Origin: Bradyrhizobium lupini
Lineage (GTDB): Bacteria; Pseudomonadota; Alphaproteobacteria; Rhizobiales; Xanthobacteraceae
DNA: 64,000 bases
Assembly (NCBI RefSeq): GCF_040939785.1
Contig: NZ_CP162553.1
Span: forward strand, 992,001 to 1,056,000
Direction of reading: 5' to 3'
The position numbers and the translations under genes were made by a program. Below, one piece after another: positions 57,283 to 64,000 of this stretch; within the stretch, counting starts at the first letter, position 1; every line of letters begins with the position of its first letter. A model generated the notes under the pieces. It did no database searches. It had not been told where the DNA came from and saw only the letters and a program-made list of their open reading frames with translations.

Positions 57283-58719
57283 TCATCGCGATTCCTCCAA
57301 GTTTCGCGCTGCCCGCGTCACCACGGCCTGCGGCACGTCATAGGCGCGAAGCGAGGCCCAATGCCGTTCGACATCGGCACGAAACAGGCCGCGCGTCAGG
57401 CCATTCACCAGCTTCGGCGCCGCGGTCGTCATCGCGTTGATCGACGATCCCGACGGACCGAAACTCATGGTGGAGGCGATGGCGAAGAGATGGATATTCG
57501 AGATCCACGGCGTATCGCCCGCGACACGCTCGGTGAAGGCATAATCGTCTGCGAGATAGGGAAAGCGACCGAGCCGCGCGCTGCGCTCGCTCTCCGGGGG
57601 CTGGTAGCGGTCGGCCCAGGTTGCGATATTGCCGGCAAATGCGCGCAACTCGCCACGGCCGGAAAAATCCATGTCGATGCCGGTGCCGCAGATGACGAAA
57701 TCCGCAGGTATGGCGCCGCGCGGCGTCTGCAATTCCACACCACGATCGGTCTCGCGGGCCGCCTCGACCGGCGCGCCCTCGTGCAATGTGAAATTGGCGT
57801 GATTTGCGCAGCGATCGTAAGTTGCCTGCGGAAAGCCCTCGCGCATCTCGAGGATGGTGCGCATGAAGCGCCAGCGCCAGGCATCGTCGAGATCGCTGAA
57901 ATGGCGCAGGAAGCCGCGGAAGGTCAGCCAGCGATAGGGCTGGATCAGCTGGATCTGCGCACGACGACACAGCAGGTGCACCTCCGCCGCGCCAGCCTCC
58001 AGCGCGGTTGCCGCATTGTCGAAGGCGGATGCGCCGGCGCCGATCACGGCGACGCGCTTGCCGCGAAGGTTTTCGAAGTCGATGTCGTCGGCGACGGTTG
58101 CGACCGAGCTCATGGGCAGATGGCTCAGCGGCTCGGGGATCATCCAGTTCCCCATCCCCTCCTGCCCCGTCGCAAGCACGATCTTGCGCGCATGGAGTGT
58201 CTCGACGCCATCGCCACGTTTCACGCGTGCGGCCAGCAAACCATCCCGCGCCGGCCGGATTTCCAGAAGCTCGCTCCCGTTGCGCACCGGCAAGCCGACT
58301 GTGCGCCGCAGCCAGAGCAGATACTCAGCCCAGTGGCAGCGCGGGATCAGGTCGAGTGTCTGCCAGCTCTCCGTGCCGAAGCGGGCCTCATGCCAGGATT
58401 GATAGGTCAGGCTGGGGATGTCGAGGTCAGGTCCCGTATAGTCCTTCGGGCTGCGCAGCGTCGGCATGCGGGCATAGGCGAGCCATGGCCCCTCCTTCCC
58501 CTCCTCGGCCTTGTCCAGCAGCAGGATGTTGCTGACGCGGGAGCGCAGCAGGCCGAAGCCGATGGCGATGCCGGATTGGCCGGCGCCGATCACGAGCACA
58601 TCCAGCGCCGGCTTGCCATCCGGTCCCGTCTTCGGTTCGAGCCAGGCGGCACCGGGATGCGCGATCCGCGCGAGATCGGCGCGAACGTTCGCTTCCAGTT
58701 CTGTCAGCGCATCACTCAT
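57283..58719 (-). CDS. FAD/NAD(P)-binding monooxygenase (FMO/BVMO-like)
   Basis: A 478-residue flavoprotein with two Rossmann motifs: LDVLVIGAGQSGIAIGFGLL (FAD) and RVAVIGAGASAFDNAATALE (NADPH). The layout is that of flavin-containing or Baeyer-Villiger monooxygenases; the exact FxGxxxHxxxW signature is not present, so an N-hydroxylating or other oxygenase is equally possible. The start overlaps the SDR stop (ATGA). It probably acts on the compound imported by the downstream ABC systems. Confidence 0.85.
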   Translation of the reverse strand: MSDALTELEANVRADLARIAHPGAAWLEPKTGPDGKPALDVLVIGAGQSGIAIGFGLLRSRVSNILLLDKAEEGKEGPWLAYARMPTLRSPKDYTGPDLDIPSLTYQSWHEARFGTESWQTLDLIPRCHWAEYLLWLRRTVGLPVRNGSELLEIRPARDGLLAARVKRGDGVETLHARKIVLATGQEGMGNWMIPEPLSHLPMSSVATVADDIDFENLRGKRVAVIGAGASAFDNAATALEAGAAEVHLLCRRAQIQLIQPYRWLTFRGFLRHFSDLDDAWRWRFMRTILEMREGFPQATYDRCANHANFTLHEGAPVEAARETDRGVELQTPRGAIPADFVICGTGIDMDFSGRGELRAFAGNIATWADRYQPPESERSARLGRFPYLADDYAFTERVAGDTPWISNIHLFAIASTMSFGPSGSSINAMTTAAPKLVNGLTRGLFRADVERHWASLRAYDVPQAVVTRAARNLEESR

Positions 58720-59465
58720 GCCGCGAGCCAGCCTCCGTCGACCACCATCACGGTGCCGGTCGTAAACGAGGAGGCATCGCTTGCGAGGTGGAGCGCGGCC
58801 TGCGCGATCTCATCGGCCTGGCCGAACCGCTTCATGGCATGGCGGTCGCGGGAGGCTTCGCGCACCTCGTCCGCATTGGCGTGGCGCGCAAAGCTGCGGC
58901 GAAGCATCGGCGTGTCGATCGCACCGGGCGCGATGGCGTTGACGCGAATGCCGTCCGCCGCGAAATCCACCGCCATCGTCCGGGTCAGGCTGACAATCGC
59001 GCCCTTGGCGGCGATATAGGCACTGTTGCCCTTGCCGCCGGCAATCGCAAGCTGCGACGCCAGCGTGATGATCGAACCGCTGTTCTGCCGCTGCATCTGC
59101 GGCACGGCTGCCCTCGCCCACAGCCAGGTGCCGCCGACATTGGTGCGGAACACCGCATCCCAATCGGTGGGGTCCGTTGTCAACACGGTGCCGCCACAGG
59201 AGAAGCCAGCGGCAGTCATCAGGATATCGAGCTGGCCGTGCCGTGCTACCACATCATTTGCCACCGCCTCGGCGAAATCGGCATCGCCGACGTCGCCAAT
59301 ATGCGTCGTTGCCTCGCCGACCAAGCTCAACGTTTCCTGAAGTCCGGCTGGATCGCGATCGACCAGAGCAAGACGTGCGCCCTCTTCCGCGAACAGCTTT
59401 GCACTGGCGCGGCCGATGCCGGAGCCTGCGCCCGTGATGATGGCCGTGCGCCCCTGCAGCCGCAT
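58716..59465 (-). CDS. SDR-family oxidoreductase
   Basis: A 249-residue short-chain dehydrogenase: ITGAGSGIGRA at residues 10-20, Ser137, Tyr150-x-x-x-Lys154 (YIAAK) and the C-terminal MVVDGGWLA. The usual NNAG is replaced by MTAAGFS. Its ATG is one base after the epimerase stop, and its stop overlaps the monooxygenase start. Substrate unknown, presumably an alcohol or ketone of this pathway. Confidence 0.9.
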   Translation of the reverse strand: MRLQGRTAIITGAGSGIGRASAKLFAEEGARLALVDRDPAGLQETLSLVGEATTHIGDVGDADFAEAVANDVVARHGQLDILMTAAGFSCGGTVLTTDPTDWDAVFRTNVGGTWLWARAAVPQMQRQNSGSIITLASQLAIAGGKGNSAYIAAKGAIVSLTRTMAVDFAADGIRVNAIAPGAIDTPMLRRSFARHANADEVREASRDRHAMKRFGQADEIAQAALHLASDASSFTTGTVMVVDGGWLAA

Positions 59466-59466
59466 C

Positions 59467-60441
59467 TCAGATCCACTCCTTATGCTGCGTCAACCAGGCG
59501 CTCATCGCGGCCGCCGACTCGGCGCAGCCGAACTGCGCGCGCCAGCCGAATTCATCCGCCATCCGGTTCACCGACAGCGGCGCGCGATAGGGCCCATGCA
59601 GCTTGATGACGGTTTTCTCGCCGGGCGCCGCGACCCGGCACTCCAGGCCGGGATGCAACGCCGCAAAGGCCTCGCCCCATTGCAGCGCAGGCCAAAGTTC
59701 TCCGCGGGAGATGTTGTAGAGCCGGTGGCGCGGCCGCTCGGCTTCGATCAGCAGTGCGACGGCCTCGGCCGCATCCGGCGCGTAGATCCAGTCCCGCATG
59801 CCCGCTTCAGGCATGATCGCCGGCTCGCCGCGCGCGAACGCGGCCAAGATCTGGAACTGGAGGCTTGGCGTGTCGCGCACGGAACTCGGTCGCTCCCACG
59901 GTCCGAATAGCGCGCTCAGCCGCACATTTAGGAAATCCCCGCCGAAGAGCTCGGCGTGACGCGCAACCGATCGCTCCGATGTGAACTTGCTGATCGCGTA
60001 GAACGAGACCGGATCGCAAGGCGTGTCCTCGTCCAGAATCTCGACCCGCGCGCCCGCGGCGCCATAGGCCGATGCCGAGGAGAGATTGACGACCCGGCGC
60101 ACGCCATGCCGGATCGCGGAGAGCAGGATCGGGATCTGCGCCATCACGTTGATCTCGAGAACGCGCGCGGTCGATGCCCTCTCCAGTTCATCACCGGCGG
60201 TGATGGCCGCGCCGAGCACGATCGCATCAACTCCTTCGGCGATGAGGGCATCGATGGCATCTGCGTCGGTGATATCGCCCTGCACCGCTTTGAGCCGTGC
60301 GCCGTAGTCGGCAAGAGACCGCCGCGCGGATGGCGGCAACTCTGCACGGTCGTACAGCGTCACGTCATGGCCGCGCGCGAGCAGCGCCTCCGCAACATTG
60401 AGCCCGACAAAGCCGGTGCCGCCGAAGATGACGATCTTCAT
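59467..60441 (-). CDS. NAD(P)-dependent epimerase/dehydratase-family protein
   Basis: A 324-residue extended SDR: KIVIFGGTGFVGLNVAEALL at the N-terminus, NLSSASAYG, and Tyr148-x-x-x-Lys152 in FYAISKF. The family covers nucleotide-sugar epimerases and many reductases. Its presence between hydantoinase and SDR genes is not explained by known hydantoin pathways. ATG 60441 is used; the gene is 16 bases after the hydantoinase stop. Confidence 0.88.
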   Translation of the reverse strand: MKIVIFGGTGFVGLNVAEALLARGHDVTLYDRAELPPSARRSLADYGARLKAVQGDITDADAIDALIAEGVDAIVLGAAITAGDELERASTARVLEINVMAQIPILLSAIRHGVRRVVNLSSASAYGAAGARVEILDEDTPCDPVSFYAISKFTSERSVARHAELFGGDFLNVRLSALFGPWERPSSVRDTPSLQFQILAAFARGEPAIMPEAGMRDWIYAPDAAEAVALLIEAERPRHRLYNISRGELWPALQWGEAFAALHPGLECRVAAPGEKTVIKLHGPYRAPLSVNRMADEFGWRAQFGCAESAAAMSAWLTQHKEWI

Positions 60442-60457
60442 CGCGCGCGATCCACCG

Positions 60458-61927
60458 TCACAGTAGCTTCGCTCCGAAATTGCGCTCGGGATCCATGTCG
60501 GCCACGAGCCGCCCCGTCGGCATGGCCGCCTCGCCGCCGCTGCGTGCCAGGAACTGGCCGCTGCCTGCGCTCGCGAGGCACTTGTTGCCATCGATGATCA
60601 CTCGGCCACGCGACAGCACCGACACCGGCCAGCCCTTCAGCTTGCGGCCTGCAAACGGCGTGTAGCCGGCAAGGTCGTGCATCATCTCATCGGCGATCTC
60701 GACCTCGCGATTAGGATCCCAGATTGCAATATCGGCATCGGCGCCGACCGTGATCGAGCCCTTGCGCGGATGCAGATTGTAAATCTTGGCCGGCGCCGTC
60801 GACGTCAGTTCGACGAACTTTTCCAGGCCCAGCCGCCCGTTCGACACCATCGCGTCGAACAGCAGCGGCAGGCGCAGCTCCAATCCCGGCAGGCCATTCG
60901 CGACCTGCTTGAAGTTCGGATTGGGGCCGGCGCGCAGCTTGCCGGTCTCGTCATAGCGATACGGCGCGTGATCCGACGAGATGGTCTGGAGATCGCCAAG
61001 CGACAGCGCCTGCCACAGCGCCTCCTGGTCTGAATGCGTCCGCGGCGGCGGGCTGCACATCCACTTGGCTCCTTCCACCTCGGGCTTGTCGAGATCGGCT
61101 GCGGTGAAGAACAGGTATTGCGGACAGGTCTCGGCAAACACCTTCAACCCCTGCCCGCGCGAATCGCGGATCACCTTGGCGCCTTCGGCGGTGGAGACGT
61201 GGAAGATCATGATGGGCTGGTCGATCAGCGCTGCCATGCCGATCAGCCGGGTGAAGGCTTCCGCCTCCGACACGCGGGCGTGGCTGACGGCGTGGTATTT
61301 CGGCATCGTGTAGCCGCGCGCGAGCAGGCGCTTCACCATCCAGGCGATGATGCCGTGATTTTCGGCGTGGGCGCACAACATCGCGCCGGACTGGCGTGCG
61401 GCAAGAAGGATGTCCAGCAGCGGCTCGTCGTCGACCTTGAGCCGGTCGTACGTCATGAAAATCTTGATCGAGGCGTGGCCCTGCTTCACCAGCGCCGGAA
61501 TATGCTCCTCGACCGTTTCCTTGGTCGCATCCGCAATGATCATGTGAAAGGCGTAGTCAATCACGGCGCCCTTCTTCGCCAGCGCGTGGTAATCCTCCAC
61601 CACCTGCGGCAGCTTCATGCCGACATGCTGGGCCGCAAACGGGATCACCGTGGTCGTGCCGCCGAAGGCCGCCGAGACGGTCGCGCTCTCGAAGGTGTCG
61701 GCGTTCATGATGCCGGCAGCGGACAATTGCTCGATATGGGCGTGGCTGTCGACGCCGCCGGGTAGAACGAGTTTCCCGCGCGCGTCGATCTCGCGCTTCG
61801 CAGCCGGAAGCCCGCGGCCGATAGCGGCGATGGTCTCACCGGAGATGGCGACATCGGCTTCAAAGACGTCGGTCGTCGTCGCGACGCGCCCACCGCGAAT
61901 GATCAGGTCGTAAGCGGGTTCAGTCAT
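60458..61927 (-). CDS. Hydantoinase/dihydropyrimidinase-family amidohydrolase
   Basis: A 489-residue cyclic amidase. Metal ligands can be read off: His62 and His64 (GGVDSHAHIEQ), carboxylated Lys155 (HASIKIFMTY), His187 (CAHAEN), His243 (IFHVSTAEG) and Asp319 (TISSDHAPYRYD). It opens hydantoins or dihydropyrimidines to N-carbamoyl amino acids. A divergent hydantoin racemase and an N-carbamoyl-D-amino-acid hydrolase nearby favour the D-hydantoinase role; phenylhydantoin-like substrates are typical. Start ATG 61927 has GGAG nearby. Confidence 0.92.
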   Translation of the reverse strand: MTEPAYDLIIRGGRVATTTDVFEADVAISGETIAAIGRGLPAAKREIDARGKLVLPGGVDSHAHIEQLSAAGIMNADTFESATVSAAFGGTTTVIPFAAQHVGMKLPQVVEDYHALAKKGAVIDYAFHMIIADATKETVEEHIPALVKQGHASIKIFMTYDRLKVDDEPLLDILLAARQSGAMLCAHAENHGIIAWMVKRLLARGYTMPKYHAVSHARVSEAEAFTRLIGMAALIDQPIMIFHVSTAEGAKVIRDSRGQGLKVFAETCPQYLFFTAADLDKPEVEGAKWMCSPPPRTHSDQEALWQALSLGDLQTISSDHAPYRYDETGKLRAGPNPNFKQVANGLPGLELRLPLLFDAMVSNGRLGLEKFVELTSTAPAKIYNLHPRKGSITVGADADIAIWDPNREVEIADEMMHDLAGYTPFAGRKLKGWPVSVLSRGRVIIDGNKCLASAGSGQFLARSGGEAAMPTGRLVADMDPERNFGAKLL

Positions 61928-61983
61928 GAGGCACTCCATGATAGGCTCAAGCCAAGTGATCGAAATTTTGCAGGAAGACCAGC
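61928..61983. promoter_or_regulatory. Divergent promoter region between hydantoinase and hydantoin racemase
   Basis: The 56-base gap between the two divergent starts must hold both promoters or share them with one transcript. No clear -35/-10 boxes or palindromes could be fixed. Confidence 0.4.
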
Positions 61984-62646
61984 ATGTCCCGACCGCGCAT
62001 TCTCGTCATCAATCCAAATTCCAACCCTGCGGTCACGCGAGGGCTGGAGGACGCGCTGAAGCCGCTCGGTTTCGAGGGCGGGCCGGAACTGGTCTGCCAG
62101 ACGCTGGCCGAGGGTCCCTTCGGCATCGAAAGCCAGGCCGATGTCGATGGCGTCGCCATGCCGCTGCGCCGGCTGGTCGAGGGCGACAACAGCTCGGCGG
62201 CCTTTGTCATCGCCTGCTACAGCGATCCCGGGCTTCAGGTCTGTCGCGAAGGCACCGACCGCCCCGTGTTCGGCATCGCCGAGTGCGGCGTGCTGACCGC
62301 ACTGGCTCGCGCCGAAACCTTTGGCGTCATCGCGATCGCCCAGCGCTCGATCCCACGTCACATGCGCTATCTCAGGCAGATGGGACTGACCGAACGGCTC
62401 GCCGGCGAGCGGCCGCTCAACATGAGCGTCGCGGAAACCGCCTCGGGCGAAGGCACGCTGGCCAAAATGATCGAAATCGGCCGCGCGCTGCGCGACGAGG
62501 ACGGCGCCCGTGCCATCGTGATGGGCTGCGCCGGCATGGCACGGCACCGCCGCCCGCTGGAAGAGGCGCTCGGCATTGCCGTGATCGACCCGACACAGGC
62601 GGCCGTCACCATGGCGCTGGGTACGGTGCAGTTCTCGAACCACTAG
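61984..62646 (+). CDS. Aspartate/glutamate/hydantoin racemase-family protein
   Basis: A 220-residue two-cysteine racemase: Cys78 in VIACYSDPG and Cys182 in VMGCAGM are the catalytic pair, at the spacing of hydantoin racemases (Cys76/Cys181 in the Arthrobacter/Pseudomonas enzymes, by family knowledge). INPNSNPAVTRG is a standard N-terminal motif. It would interconvert D- and L-hydantoins so that both can be opened by the divergent hydantoinase. It ends overlapping the convergent flavin reductase gene by four bases. Confidence 0.92.
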   Translation: MSRPRILVINPNSNPAVTRGLEDALKPLGFEGGPELVCQTLAEGPFGIESQADVDGVAMPLRRLVEGDNSSAAFVIACYSDPGLQVCREGTDRPVFGIAECGVLTALARAETFGVIAIAQRSIPRHMRYLRQMGLTERLAGERPLNMSVAETASGEGTLAKMIEIGRALRDEDGARAIVMGCAGMARHRRPLEEALGIAVIDPTQAAVTMALGTVQFSNH

Positions 62647-63317
62647 GCGTCCTTCAGCTCTTTGGCGTCCTGCCGCGCGAGCCATTGCGCGTGGCTCTCG
62701 CGGACTAGCGCGAACGTGTCCCGCTGCGTCGTGTAGAGATTGCCGAACATGCGGCCGATCGGCCGGTAGGCGTCGAGGTCGACATACATATTGGCCTCGT
62801 CGACGAGTCCCTCGCGGGCGTGAACCCGGAGCACTTCGCCGACCAGCAGTTCGCGATCGGGGGAGAAGGTCAGCGCGACGTGGCGCCGGCATTCGAGCGC
62901 AAAGGGAGCGGCGGCGAGCCGCGGTACCTTCACGTCTACAGAGGGAAGCGTCACCAGCCCGGCCGCAGCGACCTCGCTGTCACCGGACGGAAAATCGACC
63001 GCGCAGTCGTTCATCGCCACCGACAGCGCCTCGTCCACCATGTGAACGACGAACTCGCCGTCGCGATGGATATTGCGGGTGGTGTCCTTTGGGCTGTGAT
63101 CCGGCTTGTGCTGAAGCCCGAGTACGATCAGCGCCGGGCTCTCCGAGAACACGTTGAAGAAGCTGAAGGGCGCGGCGTTGACCGCCCCGTTGGCATCGAG
63201 CGTCGTCACCAGCGCAATCGGCCGTGGCACCACCACGCCGCAAAGCAGCTTGTAGCGGTCGCGCGGATCGAGCTCGCGCAAGGGAATACCTGATGTGCCC
63301 TTGTCCGCCATCGACAT
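62643..63317 (-). CDS. Flavin reductase-family (FMN-binding split barrel) protein
   Basis: A 224-residue split-barrel flavoprotein. RPIALVTTLDANGAVNAAPFSFFNV is the flavin-binding core and VHMVDEALSVAMNDCAVDF follows. Such proteins reduce free FMN/FAD for a two-component monooxygenase or act directly on substrates. ATG 63317 overlaps the upstream stop (TGATG) with GGAG five bases before. It is convergent with the racemase and may serve the pathway's flavin oxygenase. Confidence 0.88.
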   Translation of the reverse strand: MSMADKGTSGIPLRELDPRDRYKLLCGVVVPRPIALVTTLDANGAVNAAPFSFFNVFSESPALIVLGLQHKPDHSPKDTTRNIHRDGEFVVHMVDEALSVAMNDCAVDFPSGDSEVAAAGLVTLPSVDVKVPRLAAAPFALECRRHVALTFSPDRELLVGEVLRVHAREGLVDEANMYVDLDAYRPIGRMFGNLYTTQRDTFALVRESHAQWLARQDAKELKDA

Positions 63318-64000
63318 CACTTCTCCGGCGGTGGCACCGCGCCGGTCTGGCTGGTGATCAGGCCGTAATGCTCGATGCGGCGGTGCTGCGCGAAATTGAA
63401 GATCGTGGTCTTGCCGAATGTGGTGGCATCGAGATCGCAAGGGTGGACCAGCAGCTCGTCCTCCTCCGTCTTCGCTTCGGCGACGATTTCGCCATTGGGA
63501 TCGACGATCAGGCTGCCGCCGAACAGCGGGTGTCCGTCCTCGTTACCGGCCTTGGCCACCGCGACAACCCAGGTCGCGTTCTGATAGGCGCCGGCCTGCG
63601 CCGAGAGGCGGTTATGGAACAACCGTTTCTCGACGCCTTCATCGCTCCTCTCCGCATTCACCGACGGGGTGTTGTAGCCGATCAGCACCATCTCGACGCC
63701 CTGCAGGCCCATCACGCGATAGGTCTCGGGCCAGCGCCGGTCGTTGCAGATGGCCATGCCGATGATGCCGCCCAGCTCGCGCCAGACATTAAAGCCGAGA
63801 TCGCCCGGCTCGAAATAGCGCTTCTCCAGATGCTGGTGCGAGCGCTTGGTGTCGTATTCCACATGGCCCGGCAAATGGATCTTGCGATATTTGCCGACGA
63901 TCTTGCCGGATTTGTCGGTGAGAACAGCAGTGTTGAAATGATGCCCGTCCGGCGTCAGCTCCGCATAGCCGAAATTCATCGCCATCTCGTGCTGTGCCGC
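63317..64000 (-). CDS. N-carbamoyl-D-amino-acid hydrolase, 5' end outside the window
   Basis: The C-terminal about 227 residues of a nitrilase-superfamily amidase, continuing past the right edge. Catalytic Lys is in GKYRKIHLPG and Cys in IGMAICNDRRWPE, the pattern of N-carbamoyl-D-amino-acid amidohydrolases; the catalytic Glu lies outside the window. HVEYDTKRSHQHLEKRYFEP is also typical of this group. It converts N-carbamoyl-D-amino acids to D-amino acids, CO2 and ammonia, completing the hydantoin route. It shares one base with the flavin reductase start. Confidence 0.9.
   Translation of the reverse strand, partial: AAQHEMAMNFGYAELTPDGHHFNTAVLTDKSGKIVGKYRKIHLPGHVEYDTKRSHQHLEKRYFEPGDLGFNVWRELGGIIGMAICNDRRWPETYRVMGLQGVEMVLIGYNTPSVNAERSDEGVEKRLFHNRLSAQAGAYQNATWVVAVAKAGNEDGHPLFGGSLIVDPNGEIVAEAKTEEDELLVHPCDLDATTFGKTTIFNFAQHRRIEHYGLITSQTGAVPPPEK

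Noticed and set aside
55319..59019. Long plus-strand open frames of about 600-640 codons over the binding-protein and monooxygenase genes
   Set aside because: Antisense to clear genes with motifs; the translations are Arg/Pro/His-rich and lack domains.

Overview
The window looks like a chromosomal accessory/catabolic region of a high-GC alphaproteobacterium, most likely Bradyrhizobium or a close relative. This rests on strongly GC-ending codons, dense operons with ATGA overlaps, many ABC importers and ring/heteroatom catabolic genes, and two intergenic sequences (about 19.37-19.96 kb and 46.19-46.30 kb) that resemble, from memory, dispersed repeats of Bradyrhizobium genomes. No rRNA, tRNA, CRISPR array, insertion sequence or phage gene was recognised.

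Layout. (1) 0-0.36 kb: the 3' end of a flotillin-like gene. (2) 0.37-11.2 kb, plus strand: a long operon for a xanthine-dehydrogenase-family molybdenum hydroxylase. It has two tandem SRPBCC proteins, an FAD subunit, a frameshifted 2Fe-2S subunit, a large subunit split into two genes, MoxR and VWA maturation proteins, an amidohydrolase, a metallo-beta-lactamase-fold hydrolase, an SMP-30/isochorismatase fusion (frameshifted) and a frameshifted NAD(P)H-quinone/azo reductase. (3) 11.2-18.0 kb: a sugar-type ABC importer without its own ATPase, with Gfo/Idh, ThuA and LacI genes on the minus strand and a divergent SDR. (4) 18.0-20.2 kb: an orphan Leu/Ile/Val-type binding protein and about 1 kb of hairpin-rich non-coding DNA. 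(5) 20.2-27.5 kb: a glycan module with a FemAB/GNAT-like protein, an antisense flavin monooxygenase, a flippase and a GT4 glycosyltransferase (both frameshifted), and a formyltransferase/GINT1-like protein.

(6) 27.5-35.2 kb, minus strand: benzoylformate decarboxylase, benzaldehyde-type aldehyde dehydrogenase, an MHS-family transporter, an aromatic flavin hydroxylase, and MarR and LysR regulators. (7) 35.3-46.2 kb, plus strand: a probable hydroxyquinol operon with Dabb protein, maleylacetate reductase, amidohydrolase, 3-hydroxyisobutyrate-dehydrogenase-like enzyme, hydroxyquinol-type intradiol dioxygenase and a D-2-hydroxyacid oxidase. It runs on into a complete ribose-type ABC importer and a YciI protein. 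(8) 46.3-64.0 kb: a hydantoin/N-carbamoyl amino acid locus. A probable 15.6-kb minus-strand operon runs from hydantoinase through a nucleotide-sugar-epimerase-like gene, an SDR and a flavin monooxygenase into two complete oligopeptide-type ABC importers. A hydantoin racemase is divergent, and a flavin reductase and N-carbamoyl-D-amino-acid hydrolase (cut by the window end) follow.

The theme is uptake and oxidation of unusual small organics: ABC import, ring or C-N hydrolysis, and oxidation to central intermediates (3-oxoadipate from hydroxyquinol; D-amino acids from hydantoins). Six genes, all in the first 26 kb, carry single-base frameshifts, mostly in G/C homopolymers. These are either sequencing/assembly errors or a decaying region, so those genes are given as frameshifted and their full-length products described.
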